A stretch of DNA of 64,000 bases from Galaxea fascicularis (taxonomy: Eukaryota; Cnidaria; Anthozoa; Scleractinia; Euphylliidae): assembly GCA_948470475.1 (NCBI GenBank), contig OX419344.1, positions 22,934,725-22,998,724 of the forward strand. The letters run 5' to 3'. The first letter of the stretch is position 1. Each line of letters begins with the position of its first letter. Position numbers and translations under genes: made by a program. The notes under the pieces are model-generated. The model made no database searches, had not been told where the DNA came from, and was given only the letters and a program-made list of their open reading frames with translations. Below, in pieces: positions 1-12,122 of the stretch.

Positions 1-320
1 TTCAATTCGTTTTCCCCGAAACTTAATGTTCACTTCTATTCCGCCATTTTCTCGCAAACAATAAGATTCGTTCTTGAAATGAATCCATTTTTGTACAGCT
101 AAGGAAACTACAAAACTTTGTACAGACGATGTGATATGAAAAACAGTATCAAGAAACTGTTAGCCAATCCAAAAAATATGTTTCAAGTGAACTATTCTTA
201 TCGCTTTACGATCGTGTAATTTCTTCCCGTCCTCTAACAGCCAACTGCTTGAATCCATTCATGAAACCTTGATCTATGAACATTGCTCTCCTCGTGTTTT
301 GTTTGCCACTGTTTTTCAGT
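1..320. other. 3' flank of Wnt11
   Basis: Downstream of the Wnt11 stop codon and presumably 3' UTR. No coding signal, repeat or poly(A) hexamer on the minus strand was recognised. Confidence 0.4.
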
Positions 321-782
321 TCAATTACACCTGCTAACTTCAATTCTCTTCTTACATTTCTTGCACCTCACATAACAGCACCATACGTACACACACTGAC
401 AACGATACTCAATTTCCTCCTGAACTGTTGTATGTCCTCGGCCGCAGCACATGTACGCGCAACTACCTTTCCCTGTCGTCGCGGGGTTGCACTCCCGTCC
501 CGAGGTTCCTAAGGTCCCGCGGATTTCGCTTCTTTTGCAGTAGTTAGGAGACGGGTCAAGGGCAATGAGGTCACGCGGGGTGTAACGTTTCCCTCTTTTA
601 GGCCTGAGAATATGTTTTTTTGAGCCTTTGTTGATGACCACGTTGATAATGTTGTCGTACTTTTTCTTAAGAAGTGTAGCCACTTCTCTGAACTCACTTA
701 AACGCCGAAAACACGTCTTGGTTTGGCACGAACCGGAAACTCCATGACACCTGCAAACGACCGCCATTTTGTCTCGAACAGC
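321..782 (-). CDS. Wnt11: Wnt11 coding exon 4 (C-terminal, with stop)
   Basis: Acceptor CGATTTCAG, then AVRDKMAVVCRCHGVSGSC and the cysteine-rich C-terminal domain, ending IEVSRCN and TGA at 323-321. It carries the lipidated hairpin and the Frizzled-contacting cysteine-knot region. No AATAAA is visible on this strand between 320 and the window edge, so the polyadenylation site probably lies outside the window. Confidence 0.95.
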   Translation of the reverse strand, partial: AVRDKMAVVCRCHGVSGSCQTKTCFRRLSEFREVATLLKKKYDNIINVVINKGSKKHILRPKRGKRYTPRDLIALDPSPNYCKRSEIRGTLGTSGRECNPATTGKGSCAYMCCGRGHTTVQEEIEYRCQCVYVWCCYVRCKKCKKRIEVSRCN

Positions 783-3700
783 CTGAAATCGAAGGAAAAA
801 GGACGGTCAAGACAATTATTGCATTGCAGAGCACCTAGAGCTAATCATTGCTGCTTTGATAATTGAGCTCTTACTGTTTCATCCCGAGTTATCTGGGATG
901 AAATTCTGTTCAACTGAAATTACCAAGCACTGCTTTGCTGCAGTACTGTTTACTGTGCCACACACGACGTTCTAATTTCATCCTTTAGAGAATTTGGATG
1001 AAATAAGTGTGACAGTTCTCACGAAAGCTACCGAGCAGTATCTACATTACCGTTACCGTTATTATCTTGTAAGTGTAACCATTCAAACGAACGCTACCGA
1101 ACAGCGCCTTCCCGTGGTGCTTTTTGTTACGCTGCACAAAAATGGTTCTAAATTTTGAGTGTGTGGATGAAATCCGAAAGTGGGACCATTGATCGCAAGG
1201 GTACGGTTTGATTCCTCTAGGCTTCATGACTGTCATAACAATGATAAAGCGTGACCGTTGGCTTTTGAGAAGGCAAGATGTTCATCGGCTGTAAACGCGT
1301 GGAATGAAGCAAATAGGCGTGGCCCCTTATTGGAAGTGCAATGTCATAGGATATGTCCAACGTTGCAAAGTAGATGCTGTTCTTCGAAACGAAACAGACA
1401 CTAAAAGGAATTATTCAAGCTTAAATCTCCCTCATTTAAATCCCAATTTTCAAACCTTCCGACACAACGATGACAAGTAAATTTAAATGCTGTTTTTATA
1501 CCATTTATACCCAAGTTTTCAACAGGAATTTCGAGGGCTTAACCTCGTTCCGTCTTAAATTAAGAGATTATTCTGGATTCACTCGGGCATTCATGGAATT
1601 TTCGTGTGTTTCTAATTAAGCCTTTCACACATAGAATGGCTGTAATTTTATTGTTTCCACAAGTTCCCGTTCTTACCAGTTCTGTTGGCATGAATAACAG
1701 CGCCGGAGAAAAACCCTACAGGGTGGTGCTTTCGTTTAGGCGCCATAATTAAGCTTTGGTATCATTGACAAACAAGTTAGAACCACGTCTTCAGTAATTT
1801 TCGCGTTTTTTGCTAATTGACAAAAATCGAGAAATTTACATTTGTCAAACAGTTGCATCAATAAGGGGCGAAAGTGGCGTCCATAAAAGTGAGGAATGAA
1901 AAGAAAGGTTGGCGAAACCGATGCTGTCATTGGGGAAACGAAACTTCCCCAGAGGATCAATTTGATGATCTTGATAATGGATAACATAATGACGTCAGTG
2001 AAACTACAGCTGTAACCGAGAAATTCTTTCACTTTCACTGAATTGGCTGCATGATGCAGCTAAATGAAAGGACTAGTAAAAGACGACAGTAGCTCTGAAA
2101 AGTCACAGTGCAACACAAATGAGAACTGCTCGGTACGTCACTCGATCGAATGGTCACACTTGCTCAGACTCAAAATCTAGAACTGTTAGAAACTGATTCA
2201 TGTGCATGATTAGCATAATGACGTGTGACCACGTGACTAAGAAAAACGCTGTCTACTGAGTTTTGATCGATTGTTGAGTGCAGAGTGTAGAACACAGAAT
2301 ATCAGGCGAAACTTCGAAATGCCAGGAGAATTCGACATTCTTAAAGTGAAGCCGTATTACGACATTGGGAAATTGTAAAGAAATCGATTGCTTCGGGAAG
2401 AGAACGGGAATACTGCAAAAATTGTCAACAAGAACAATCTTGTTCAGCGTAATTAACAACTAATTAATTAATTAATTAATTTCATGCTCAGACTCAAAAG
2501 TGAGAACCACATTGTACAGCATAATAAACGGCACAAAGGAAAGTACTGCTCAGTAGCTTTCATTTGAATGGTCACACTTAATTTCATGCTCAGAGTCTTA
2601 AGTTACCTGGTGGGTCAAATGTAAAGTAAGAAGAGTGCAAAATATTTTATTCTCCTTCATTCATATCTTTCTGAACCAGTGGGACATCTCAAAGCACGAG
2701 CTATCGGAAAGCTTTAAAAGTGCATCGTCAGATTTCTATCTTGGAATTCTTTTTCTGAAAGCAAAGGTTTCCTTTATTCTTAAAAAGGATTTCCTTCACA
2801 TTAAAAAGTGATTTACGTTGATTTTTTTTTCTTCTTTGAACAATTCCGCCAATCCTAAGACAAAATATGTAAATATGATTACCAACGGCAGCCATGGTAT
2901 TTGCAGGCTAATCTGTTACATGCCTATTTAATGTGCGAAAACTACAGACGGCATTCTTGTGACAACTCAATAAGAAGCGTTAATCTGGAGATAATTGGTT
3001 TATTTTCTTTAATTTTGTTAATTACAATTTCTTCTGTTGAGTCGTTCGTTATCTCAAAGTGATATTGACTTTATTATAATCCCTAATCCAAAATCAGCTA
3101 AAACACCCAAAATAGTATTATAATTTCTTTTTTTTTCTTTTTTGTTATCAAATTATTGTGAATTACGTACACAGGGTCAGATGAAAAAAACCGCAACCAA
3201 CTGAGATATTTTGTGTCAGAGTACCATTATCCATAAAACCATTGGGAGGTAGTTAACCTTACCATTAGTGAGAACGCCAAGATCTGAATGAGGGGAAGAT
3301 AGATTAAAAATAGGCAGACTATGACTGCATGTGGCTCAGGCTGAATAGAAAACCAAAATGGTATTTGTGTTTTGAAAAAATAAATTGGGTAACAAATAGA
3401 GTTTATTTCTGACAATTAATGTACCTAATCTGTAAAATAGGTATTTGTCCAGTATTGCGCAATATAGATGGTTACGCTTTCACTCACTCAACGCCATGAC
3501 ATAGCGGCGAAAGCCTTCCCAGAAGGCCTTTCGCCACAAAAACACAACTCAGTAAGAAAGCACTGCTCAGTAGCCCCAATCGAACAGAGGTCACACCTTG
3601 AAATTTCATTTACGGATTCAACCTTGCAGATCTAAGGGACTGCTCATTTTTTTATTGGGTGAGGACTGATGTCATTTGCGAGCCACACAACGCTCCGTAA

Positions 3701-6700
3701 AAAATAATTTTTTGGGGGATGACTCACTCCCTCCCTTCCAAAGTAAGTTACACAAGCTATTTTCCCACTTTTCGCTCGACTTGAGGTTTTGTTACCTTTT
3801 CAAGTGTTTTCAAATGAAAATTTATCAAGTACTGCAGATCAAGGTGGAAGGTAGATGGTTGTCACTCCAGTCGGTACATGTACTCCTAAATTCTAGGTTT
3901 GGTCGTGAACTCATAGTAAGTCGTATTTCATAAGGCTTACCCATCGATATTTTGATTGCATTGTCCATTTGGTGGCAAACAAAAACCAAATTGAGATCAA
4001 GAGTGCAAGTTCCGCAACTTTTTTGTATTCTAAAACGTCCACTGAGCTATGTAACTTGGTTTATGAGTACAGAAAGTAGTATCATAGAGAGCCGAGGGTT
4101 TGAGCTAACAAAGGACTTGTTACCAGAGGTAACAAAGGCCACCGACATCTTAAAATTTGTGATTAATAACGCGAAAGGGAAAAATAACCTCGTCTCCTGA
4201 AGACAACGGTTGTTCCTCTTACAAAAGTGCATTTTAGCGCAGAGGGGCCGTAAGGGGGTTTCTCGTGAAACGGGATCGCGTGTTTTTGTTCTCCGTGATC
4301 CGTTATTATAAATATAATATTATCCGCCGTGAACTGTGAATGATATGCTTGTCGTGACACGTGAAAGCAAAAGGTTATTTTTCGTAAATCGTGAAACTTG
4401 ACCAGAAATCTGCACTGTTTTCCGTGAAAATGGACCTGCCGTACAAAAGAGTCTGCAAAAAAGATTTTTTTGGGATGTTCTCAAATTGCGTGAGTTAAAT
4501 ACGTGACGGACTTGACAGCCGATAATAAAGATAATAAAACAAATACAACAAACAGTCACTTTGAGGACCTTTGAGACCTTTGATGATGTTATTGTCCGTG
4601 AACTGCGAAACTCGAAAAGTAATTATCGTGATTCGTGATTTGCCATCTTTAATAGCCATGAACTGTGCGCATGACCCCCCCTCCCTCCTTACGGCCCCTC
4701 AGCGCAAGATGTGTCTCGAAACAAAAAGCGCAAACAAATACATGACTTTTTCACTTGTTCACAATTTGTCATTGCTAACCCTGTTTGTTTTTGGTCATGT
4801 TTGATTGGATTCCTTCTTGGAGATAAAAGAATTATGAAGAATACCTTGTAGGAGACCAATTTGCAAGATTCTTTTCACTCCTTCCAGATATTAAAATGCA
4901 TATATTTTGCCACTTTCATCCCCGCCTGGTTTCTCTAACATTAACACGTGCTTTTAGTTATCTCTGCTTTCCAGATGACATTGCCGTTTCTATTTCAGTC
5001 TCCCAAAGATGGTGATTAAAGCCCTTCTTTGTCCTCTCTATTTATTCTATAACTAATTTTGAATAGACTATTAATAAGGCTGCGGTAAAAACACAATCAG
5101 CTAACAGAAATTTCTGTTCACATCTGTTGTTTGACAAAGGAAATCGTTTTCATGGTGGGTGTTAGGGCGAATTGCCTAACATATCCGAAATCCGTAAGTT
5201 TCGTAATCTCAACACTGCAACAACCTTTTTAACTCAAAACTTCACCAAAAGACAAAAACTTTTTTATTTTTCATGCTCGCGTCTCCAATGACGCGCAACT
5301 AATTTTTTAAACTTTTAAATCGTCCAAAAATAAATCAAAAGAAACTTCACTCCCGCGCGCCGTGAAATGCATATTATTAACATAGATAAAATCACAACAG
5401 TGGGATAGCAGAATTCTCCTCCTCTTTGTTTGAAAGGTAGTGAAGCTGCTGAGTGTTATAAGAACAGATTGATTGAATTAGAAAGGATCTAGATCGCATG
5501 CACCGCACACTATATGACACCAAAAGAATTTCACTCCAGAATCAATAAAATTGTAAATAATGCCAACTTTGTTCGCATAAAAAAGCCAATTCACCGATGA
5601 AAGTGGTTCAGTCGTAAAATGTGACATACAAAGCCAGACAAGATTAGACAAACAAGTCCAAAACCATTTGTTACAGAAAGATAAGTCTAAGACTAGGTCA
5701 CGCCATCACCACTCCCTCATTGAGGACACAAGACGTTTTCGACAAATTTCAGCAAAACTTTGAAAATACTTTATGGTTAAGAAAAAATGTAATTATTTGT
5801 GTGTCAGATACCGATGTAATTGAGAGCTTGAGCTCTTCGGTTTCCTCGTGATCTCACAAACGAACAAAATCTGGACGGGGAGAACTTTACAGCAGCTTTA
5901 TCAAACGCTTTAAAGATCTTCCTAAATACGTTACAAGCGGAAATAATTCAAGATTGACTTTCATTTCAAAAGAGACTTAAACTAAGAAACTTAAGACAAT
6001 TTTTACCGCCTGCAGGACATCACAAGCGATGTTAAAGCTCCCACTTTGTCAGCCCACGCAAATTTTAAGATAAACAAAACGACATTTTCCGAGACAATTT
6101 ATCTCTTTGTCTTTGAATGGAAAAGCGTGATCAGTCCAATTGAAATATCAACGTGATCTCGGTTGGTGTGCAATTTGTTGGAACACGTACTGGGCAGTGA
6201 AGAAGGCTAGTAGGTCAAATACAATCGGCTGTGTTTGTCCGTGGTCATATGCCAAATGATTATGGAAAAGGCAACCTGTGTGGTGACCTATTTCCCACTC
6301 TTAAGTGTTTGTAAGCGTGATTGGGGGAGGTATCGTGACGTACTACCATCCACATGAATGAAAACTATTCTTACGTTTTGCTGTTCGCCTTGCCACTTTT
6401 TACAAAATGTTCGCAAACTTTGATAAATGTGCAATAGTTACGCACTGAATGTTTCGGCGACGTTAAGGGAAGATAATTTTACCTAGAAAGACTGCAAATG
6501 CTCCGTTCTAATCTTGTCATAAAACAGAGCTACGGAGAAAGCTGGTCTCTCTTCAGCTCGGTTAACCTGCGATCATATTCAACCATTGCTTTGGCATAGC
6601 TCGATAAGCGAGCCCACTAACACGCCAAGAGCTAAAGCTAATCGAGCAAACGCAATACAGTTTCACCATGTTTCATGCGTGGGGGGGAGGGGGAACTCCG

Positions 6701-9700
6701 CTATAAAAATGACGGGGGTGCTCGTCATACCTTTTAGGGGCTACAATTGATGGTTGGTACCGCTTAGGGTACTTTAACCTAAAATTTACCACCGCGAGAG
6801 TTGTCGTGGTATCTTTTAGGGTATAAAGCCAAGGTGAACTGTCTTAATTGCTATTGAAACCGTTGTCAGTGTTGGTTAATTTGGTGTTTTACAATTGGTT
6901 TCCCCAGTAAGAATTTGAAGTGGTGGTAACTTTTAGGGTTGAAAAGTTGGGGGACCACGCCCACTAATCGAGATTCTGGTACCTTTCAGAGGTTCTTTTC
7001 AAATGTTCCGACGAGGACCCCCGTCATTTTTATAGGGGAGTCCCCTCTCCCCTGGGTCTCACGATATGTCGGTAGTACACGTGTTCCTTCATGCCTACTT
7101 AAATTGCACGCAAGCGCTTATTATATAACAACAGTTCATAAGCAAACACTTGGCAAGTTTTCAAGGACGACAGATATTAGGCAGACTTTAATCATGGCCT
7201 CAACAGCACCTCGATCTCAATACCGGCATCTCACATCAGCCTGTCTGTAAATCTCTCTTAGATCTTGCTTTTACCGTTCAATGATAACCTTGACTATCCT
7301 TCGTTATTGTGTTTATAACGTCGCCGCAAACATAGAAGATAATCTACCAAAGCGGATATTAAACTGTGTTTTAGTTTAGTTTACGGGAATTCGGAGAAAT
7401 CCGAGTTTCTTTACTATATGGTTAGAGAGACTGAAGACAAGAAACAATGTTTACCACAAATTAACACCACACTGGTTACTAAGCTTATGCCTGAAAAAAT
7501 GACACCAGTCCCGGGTCCCTGGAGCCACATATATATCCAATTAAGATGTGGGCTAGAAATGAGGTTTTTCTTGTTTTGGATCAGTTGTAATTATTTACTT
7601 TAAAGTCGGAGAATGCAAAAACTTCCAAAAGCTGATCAGCGCAGAACTCCGCACGTAATGTCATCTTATAAATCACGTCTCTTCAGATGTTTTAAGGTAG
7701 AAATGAAGGTCGAATCGAAGTGTTTCAAGTTTATCTTTTACTTCATTTCAGGCTGGTATTAAAGTTTCACATCCATATAAGACGTGAAAAGGCTATTACA
7801 GGCCCGAGTAGAAGTGATCTCTCTCCACAAAAGCAAGAAGTGGCTTGTTAAGTCTGCTCTTATCCGTTCTTACTGTAAAACGGTTCTGATCGGCTGTTTG
7901 AACTGATAACGAAGCAGATTTACTTTACCAAGGGTTCTAAAGGCACGCAATCGACAGATACTAAGAAATGATTTCAGTTTATCGCAGAAAGGTTTCTATG
8001 TTTTCACTAATTATAACGAATAAATGGAGAAGGCTTGTTTGCAAAGTAAACAATCCTAACCGTTTTTTATAATCGTCTGCTGGAATTGGCGTCGGGATAG
8101 CGTTTGTAAAATTATCCACAAGAATCCCACGATAATGGCATAAAAGACAATCTGGTCTGAAACTTCAAGAATTCCAGAAAATACAGTTGCATGATGTATA
8201 CCTTTCGGGCAACTATGATGTACTATGCAAAAAAAATCAGAACCACGATTTTCCTCGTCTCTGTCAAGTTATGTTATGTGATATGGCAGGCAGTAATATG
8301 AAATACTTGGAGTTTTACTTCAGATAGCCTATCTTATACGATCTCTATTTTTGTGGAGTCTAAGGTCAATTGTGGACAGAGCACCCTTACTGTATTGATG
8401 ACAAAAATACGTTTGAGTATAAAAATGTGTTTTCCTCGTTGATCGTTCCATTCAATTCAACGGAGATTTGGTCACCTTTTCACCTAAAATAACATCGATA
8501 CATTATTGAACTGCTAAATCGCTATATCTGCTGTAGAGATATATACAACCCGCCGTCATTGCAGAAGATGTTGAGGTATGCGAACGCCTTGCAAGATACG
8601 CCATGTTTATTTGTGTTCTGTAGATTGCAGTGGTTGTCTGTTTCTCCATTCCGCCGTTGACAAGCACGTATTCTTGAAATTGAAACTATTTTAGATCGAA
8701 GGTCAGCCCAGTAATTCACATTACAATTACATTTTTTTCATTTTGTACAATTTGCCCCGAAAAAATTCGCACATTTTTGCTGGGATGATCGCGTCTTTCA
8801 ATTATATGACCTGCCTACTTAAATTTGTTGCGAAAAAGTCAAGACAAGATTAAAAAAAACACTAATCACTACCGAGGTATTAAATGGTTAAATATAGCAA
8901 ACGAGGTACATACTTTTGCACCGTAAACACGTCCACTGCGAAAAGAAAGAGGATTTGCGACAAACCGGAAGTGTCCTCTTGACTAACAAAAATGAGATTA
9001 TGAAACTATATAACAATTTAACTCCATTACAGCGAGGAATTATGACATGCGCAAGTTGACAACGAAGAACAACTCGTTCTAGCCTTAATTCGAGATGATG
9101 AGTGAAATAACACCGTCGCAACTTTTTAGTTTGTGTACTAAGAAGGTGTAAAATCAAATGAAAGCTATTGAGAAATGCTTTGCTGTGGTGCTGATTGTAT
9201 TATGCTGTAGAAGATGGTAGCCTGAAGATTAAATTTAAAGGTGTGATTATTCTTCAAACGAAAGCTACTGAGCAGTACTTTTCTATGGTGCTGTTTATTA
9301 TGCTGTACAAGGTGGTTCTAACTTTTGAGTGTTTGGATGAAATCCTAAAGTGTGACCATTCAAATGAAAGCTACTGAGCAGTACTTTCCTGTGGTGCTGT
9401 TTATTATGCTGTACAAGGTGGTTCTAACTTTTGAGTGTTTGGATGAAATCCTAAAGTGTGACCATTCAAATGAAAGCTACTGAGCAGTACTTTCCTGTGG
9501 TGCTGTTTATTATGCTGTACAAGGTAGTTCTAACTTTTGAGTGTTTGGATGAAATCCTAAAGTGTGACCATTCAAATGAAAGCTACTGAGCAGTACTTTC
9601 CTGTGGTGCTGTTTATTATGCTGTACAAGGTGGTTCTAACTTTTGAGTGTTTGGATGAAATCCTAAAGTGTGACCATTCAAATGAAAGCTACTGAGCAGT

Positions 9701-12122
9701 ACTTTCCTGTGGTGCTGTTTATTATGCTGTACAAGGTAGTTCTAACTTTTGAGTGTTTGGATGAAATCCTAAAGTGTGACCATTCAAATGAAAGCTACTG
9801 TGCACTACTTCCCTGTGGAGCTGGTTGTTATGCCCTAGTTCTAATTTTGAGCATGTGGATGAAATTCTAAATTGTGACCATTCTGATGAGAGCCACATCA
9901 CTTTCTTGGTAATGATCCTTAGTCCTGTCTTATGAGTTATGTGACCATTCGCGAAAGTTGTCCAGTGTAGTTCTAACGTTTGGAGTCTGTTGGCACTGAA
10001 ACATCTTATTAACGGATGTGATCCCTCAAATTAAAGCTGCTGACAAGTACTTGTATGCGATTTTTATCCCCGAGTTAAAAATTGAAAAAAAAATTGAAAG
10101 TTTTCATCTTACCGTTCTTCCAGCTTCGTTGTTGTGCAGATTCATCAGCGCCCGACTGGCTGCAGTCGGTTCCTTTATACGTTTCTTCTCAACAGCATCA
10201 GTAAACTTTGTGCTAAATCTGATTCCATACGCAATGTTATCACTACACCCTCCCCACAACCAATTCTTGTTTTCCAGTTTCATCTTTGGTGTCCTTCCAC
10301 AACCACAGATTTCTGGCAGTTTTCTGATACTACAGGCCTGAGTCACACTGTAGGCTACAGCAGCCGCAGCCAGAGAATACGCATACGCTGATTCCTTTGT
10401 TCCTGTGTAAACAACCCAAATCGTTTATGAATTAACATTTTGTTAATTACAGATTATCTCGAGTGTCGGCATTCTATATTATTAGTTTGTTTACTTAGCA
10501 GCCATTTGCGTCTACCGCCATAAAAATATTTGCTTTTCTGAGAAAATTTGTTATTAGGTTGAAAGGGGAGTTGTTCTAAAATAAGAAACTCTCTTTTGCA
10601 GATGGCAAATTAATATATAAAACCTACGCGGAATCACATTACCCCCGATCCCCGGCGAAAGTAGGTGTATGCCCAGAAAACCCCCTTTTCTTTGGCGTTA
10701 TATATGTTTAACGATAGATTTTCATAACAATCAGTTCCAATTTATTAATTTCCTGAATAAACCCCAAGGTGGTCTTTTGTCATCAAAGGTTTCCTAAACG
10801 AGGGCGGAAGGATACGTCAAAACAAACGTTGATGCATATGTTATTCCCGATTTAGCACCCAGAAGAAAGCGAGAGTTTCGAGTGCGGTTTTAGAGCCAAA
10901 ACGTAAGTGCAAAATTCTAGATAATCCGGTAGGTCCTTAGAGCACGTAACTGTCTCGTTGGCCACGTCACAGTGATTAAGGGGATGAAATATTTTGCGAC
11001 TGATTAGCCTGTAAATGACAAGGTGGTTTGGGTTATTCAAAGCTCCAAAATGCCCCACAAAGTGTTTCATGTTTTGTAACGAACAGTAGATTTGAACAAT
11101 CTTAAATTTCGAACTGAGCCATGACGTTTCACTAACTTTTCCGTTTGGTTTTTAAAAAAAGAATAATAACATTAAAAAAAGAAGGACTTCCGACAAGCAA
11201 GGTTAACTTTTCAAACAAAGGGCAAACAATTCTTGATGATCACAACAAAAGATCTATTACGAACATCATCGATTAAACGAATCGTTCAGCAGATTAAAGA
11301 ATATCTGCGAAAGAATACAACAATCCTGTTTTCCCCGGTTTTCACGTCTCCTGCATGCCTTTACTCGACAACAGAGTCCAACGTTCTTTCTGGGTTTCAT
11401 TGTTATTTTTTCATAACGTCGAAGACCGAGATTAGAGATAACGAGGTGAGGTGGTAGGGATTTGGTTCCTCGCCCCCAGCAATTTCAAGTTACAGTAGCA
11501 TACAATTCAGAGACGATTTTCAAATAATCATATGTCAATTCGAGAGAGTCAATTGAGACCAATTTACATCGATAATTTCGAAAAATAAACTATGTATTCG
11601 TAAAACACCACAGAACATTTAGCTGATAAAAGAACATTCTATAGATCTTACCTCTCTTTAGATCGTTGTAGAACGTAGGGGCCATCGAGATTGTTGAGCA
11701 GTTCCATCGTCTGTTTGTTAACTGCGACTGGCACTCTGCCCTTGTCATTTCGACCGCTTCAGAGACATATTTCATTACAGGAAGACTACGTCTGCAGATC
11801 TTATATTGGTCGCCAGAGAATCCATGGATTTTTCTGCAGTCGGTTCTGTTCCAGGAGTTCTCAGAGGATAACTTTATAGCGCTACAATAGTAGAGACAGC
11901 ACACATACTTTCAGTTTGATGAGGTGACTCCACCATACGCGCTACAAAACAGGCAGATTTTTACCACACGCTGCCTCTCAAAAACTGAATACATAGAAAC
12001 GGAAGGTCATAGGACGCTAGAAAAGCGATCGATCATACTTACAGCCAGCGTATTCCATGTAGTTCCTGTAGCAAGGCGCAAAGCGTGAGCAAGATTGCGG
12101 TGGTGCGAAACAGAACTTGCAT
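321..12122 (-). CDS. Wnt11: Wnt11-like secreted signalling ligand, four coding exons
   Basis: Secreted lipid-modified glycoprotein that acts through Frizzled receptors. The coding exons are 12122-12043, 11881-11652, 10402-10113 and 782-321; all junctions are GT-AG and in phase, giving 353 residues, the usual Wnt length. Residues 1-23 form a hydrophobic signal peptide followed by RWLAIKL. Later landmarks are RRWNCST, GTKESAYAY, WGGCSDNIAYG, RALMNLHNNEAGR, CRCHGVSGSC (about 210-219, containing the serine that is palmitoleoylated in Wnts) and the CCGRG and WCCYVRC C-terminal motifs. I count 24 cysteines after the signal peptide. The Wnt11 assignment rests on the APTFYNDLKRGTKESA stretch, the CGCG motif and KHILRPK, which resemble vertebrate WNT11 more than WNT4 or WNT16. 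N-glycosylation sequons occur at NRT and NCS. The normally invariant KTCW is KTCF here. The Wnt call is near certain; the subfamily is likely. Confidence 0.9.
4236..4706. mobile_element. MITE-like element with about 20-bp terminal inverted repeats
   Basis: The left end reads GCGCAGAGGGGCCGTAAGGG. The reverse complement of the right end reads GCGCTGAGGGGCCGTAAGG. The roughly 470-bp interior has no transposase and is full of short CGTGAA/CGTGAT variants, so it may be built from degenerate subrepeats. The superfamily is not assigned because no target-site duplication is clear. Confidence 0.65.
6681..7055. mobile_element. MITE-like element with about 45-bp terminal inverted repeats
   Basis: The left end contains CTATAAAAATGACGGGGGTG and the reverse-complemented right end contains CTATAAAAATGACGGGGGTC, both flanked by G-rich stretches. 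The element is about 375 bp with no transposase. The interior repeats TTTTAGGGT several times. It lies in Wnt11 intron 3. An open frame across it (6939-7250) is not coding. Confidence 0.7.
9147..9893 (+). repeat. tandem array of a 106-bp unit, about seven copies
   Basis: The anchor TGTGACCATTCAAATGAAAG starts at 9351, 9457, 9563 and 9669, and again near 9775, an exact 106-base spacing. The inner copies are nearly identical; the outer copies (9147-9350 and after 9790) are diverged. Each unit holds the small palindrome TACTGAGCAGTA. Because 106 is not a multiple of three, the open frames across the array shift between copies and are not genes. Confidence 0.93.
10113..10402 (-). CDS. Wnt11: Wnt11 coding exon 3
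   Basis: Acceptor TTTACACAG and donor GAACG|GTAAGA. It encodes TKESAYAYSLAAAAVAYS, CGCGRTP, WLWGGCSDNIAYG and ASRALMNLHNNEAGRT, the central and most conserved Wnt block. It ends on a codon boundary. Confidence 0.95.
10403..11651 (-). other. Wnt11 intron 2
   Basis: 1.25 kb between coding exons 2 and 3. Nothing beyond ordinary AT-rich sequence was recognised. Intron 1 (11882-12042) is only 161 bases and is also plain. Confidence 0.7.
11652..11881 (-). CDS. Wnt11: Wnt11 coding exon 2
   Basis: Acceptor ATTGTAG and donor GAGAG|GTAAGA. It encodes the N-terminal Wnt helical region, with CRKIHGFSGDQYKICRR, AECQSQLTNRRWNCSTIS and DLKR. The final base pairs with exon 3 to make the glycine of the GTKESA motif. 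Confidence 0.92.
12043..12122 (-). CDS. Wnt11: Wnt11 coding exon 1 (signal peptide)
   Basis: The ATG at 12122 opens a 26-codon hydrophobic leader (starts MQVLFRTT, ends HGIRW) plus two bases. It ends at a strong donor, GGCT|GTAAGTAT. Another frame is also open here, but only this one joins exon 2 without a stop and gives a Wnt N-terminus. A good acceptor about 80 bases upstream (CAG at 12204-12202) suggests an untranslated exon further out. Confidence 0.85.

Larger units (their letters stand above)
783..10112 (-). other. Wnt11 intron 3 (9.3 kb)
   Basis: A long intron between two confident Wnt exons. It holds inverted-repeat elements at 4236-4706 and 6681-7055, the 106-bp tandem array at 9147-9893, and degenerate single copies of the same 106-bp unit at about 925-1190 (plus), 2110-2190, 2484-2600 and 3540-3625 (minus). 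The rest shows no coding or RNA-gene signal that I can support. Confidence 0.7.

Noticed and set aside
276..512. Plus-strand open frame with a signal-peptide-like start
   Set aside because: It is the antisense shadow of Wnt11 exon 4, whose protein family identity is unambiguous.
3497..3535. Small inverted repeat GGCGAAAGCCTTC / GAAGGCCTTTCGCC
   Set aside because: Short stem with one bulge; within the range expected by chance or from a degraded repeat.
9195..9870. Open frames repeating EQYF, VLFIMLYKVVLTFECLDEIL and KCDHSNESY
   Set aside because: They are translations of the 106-bp tandem repeat. The unit is not a multiple of three, so the frame changes every copy.
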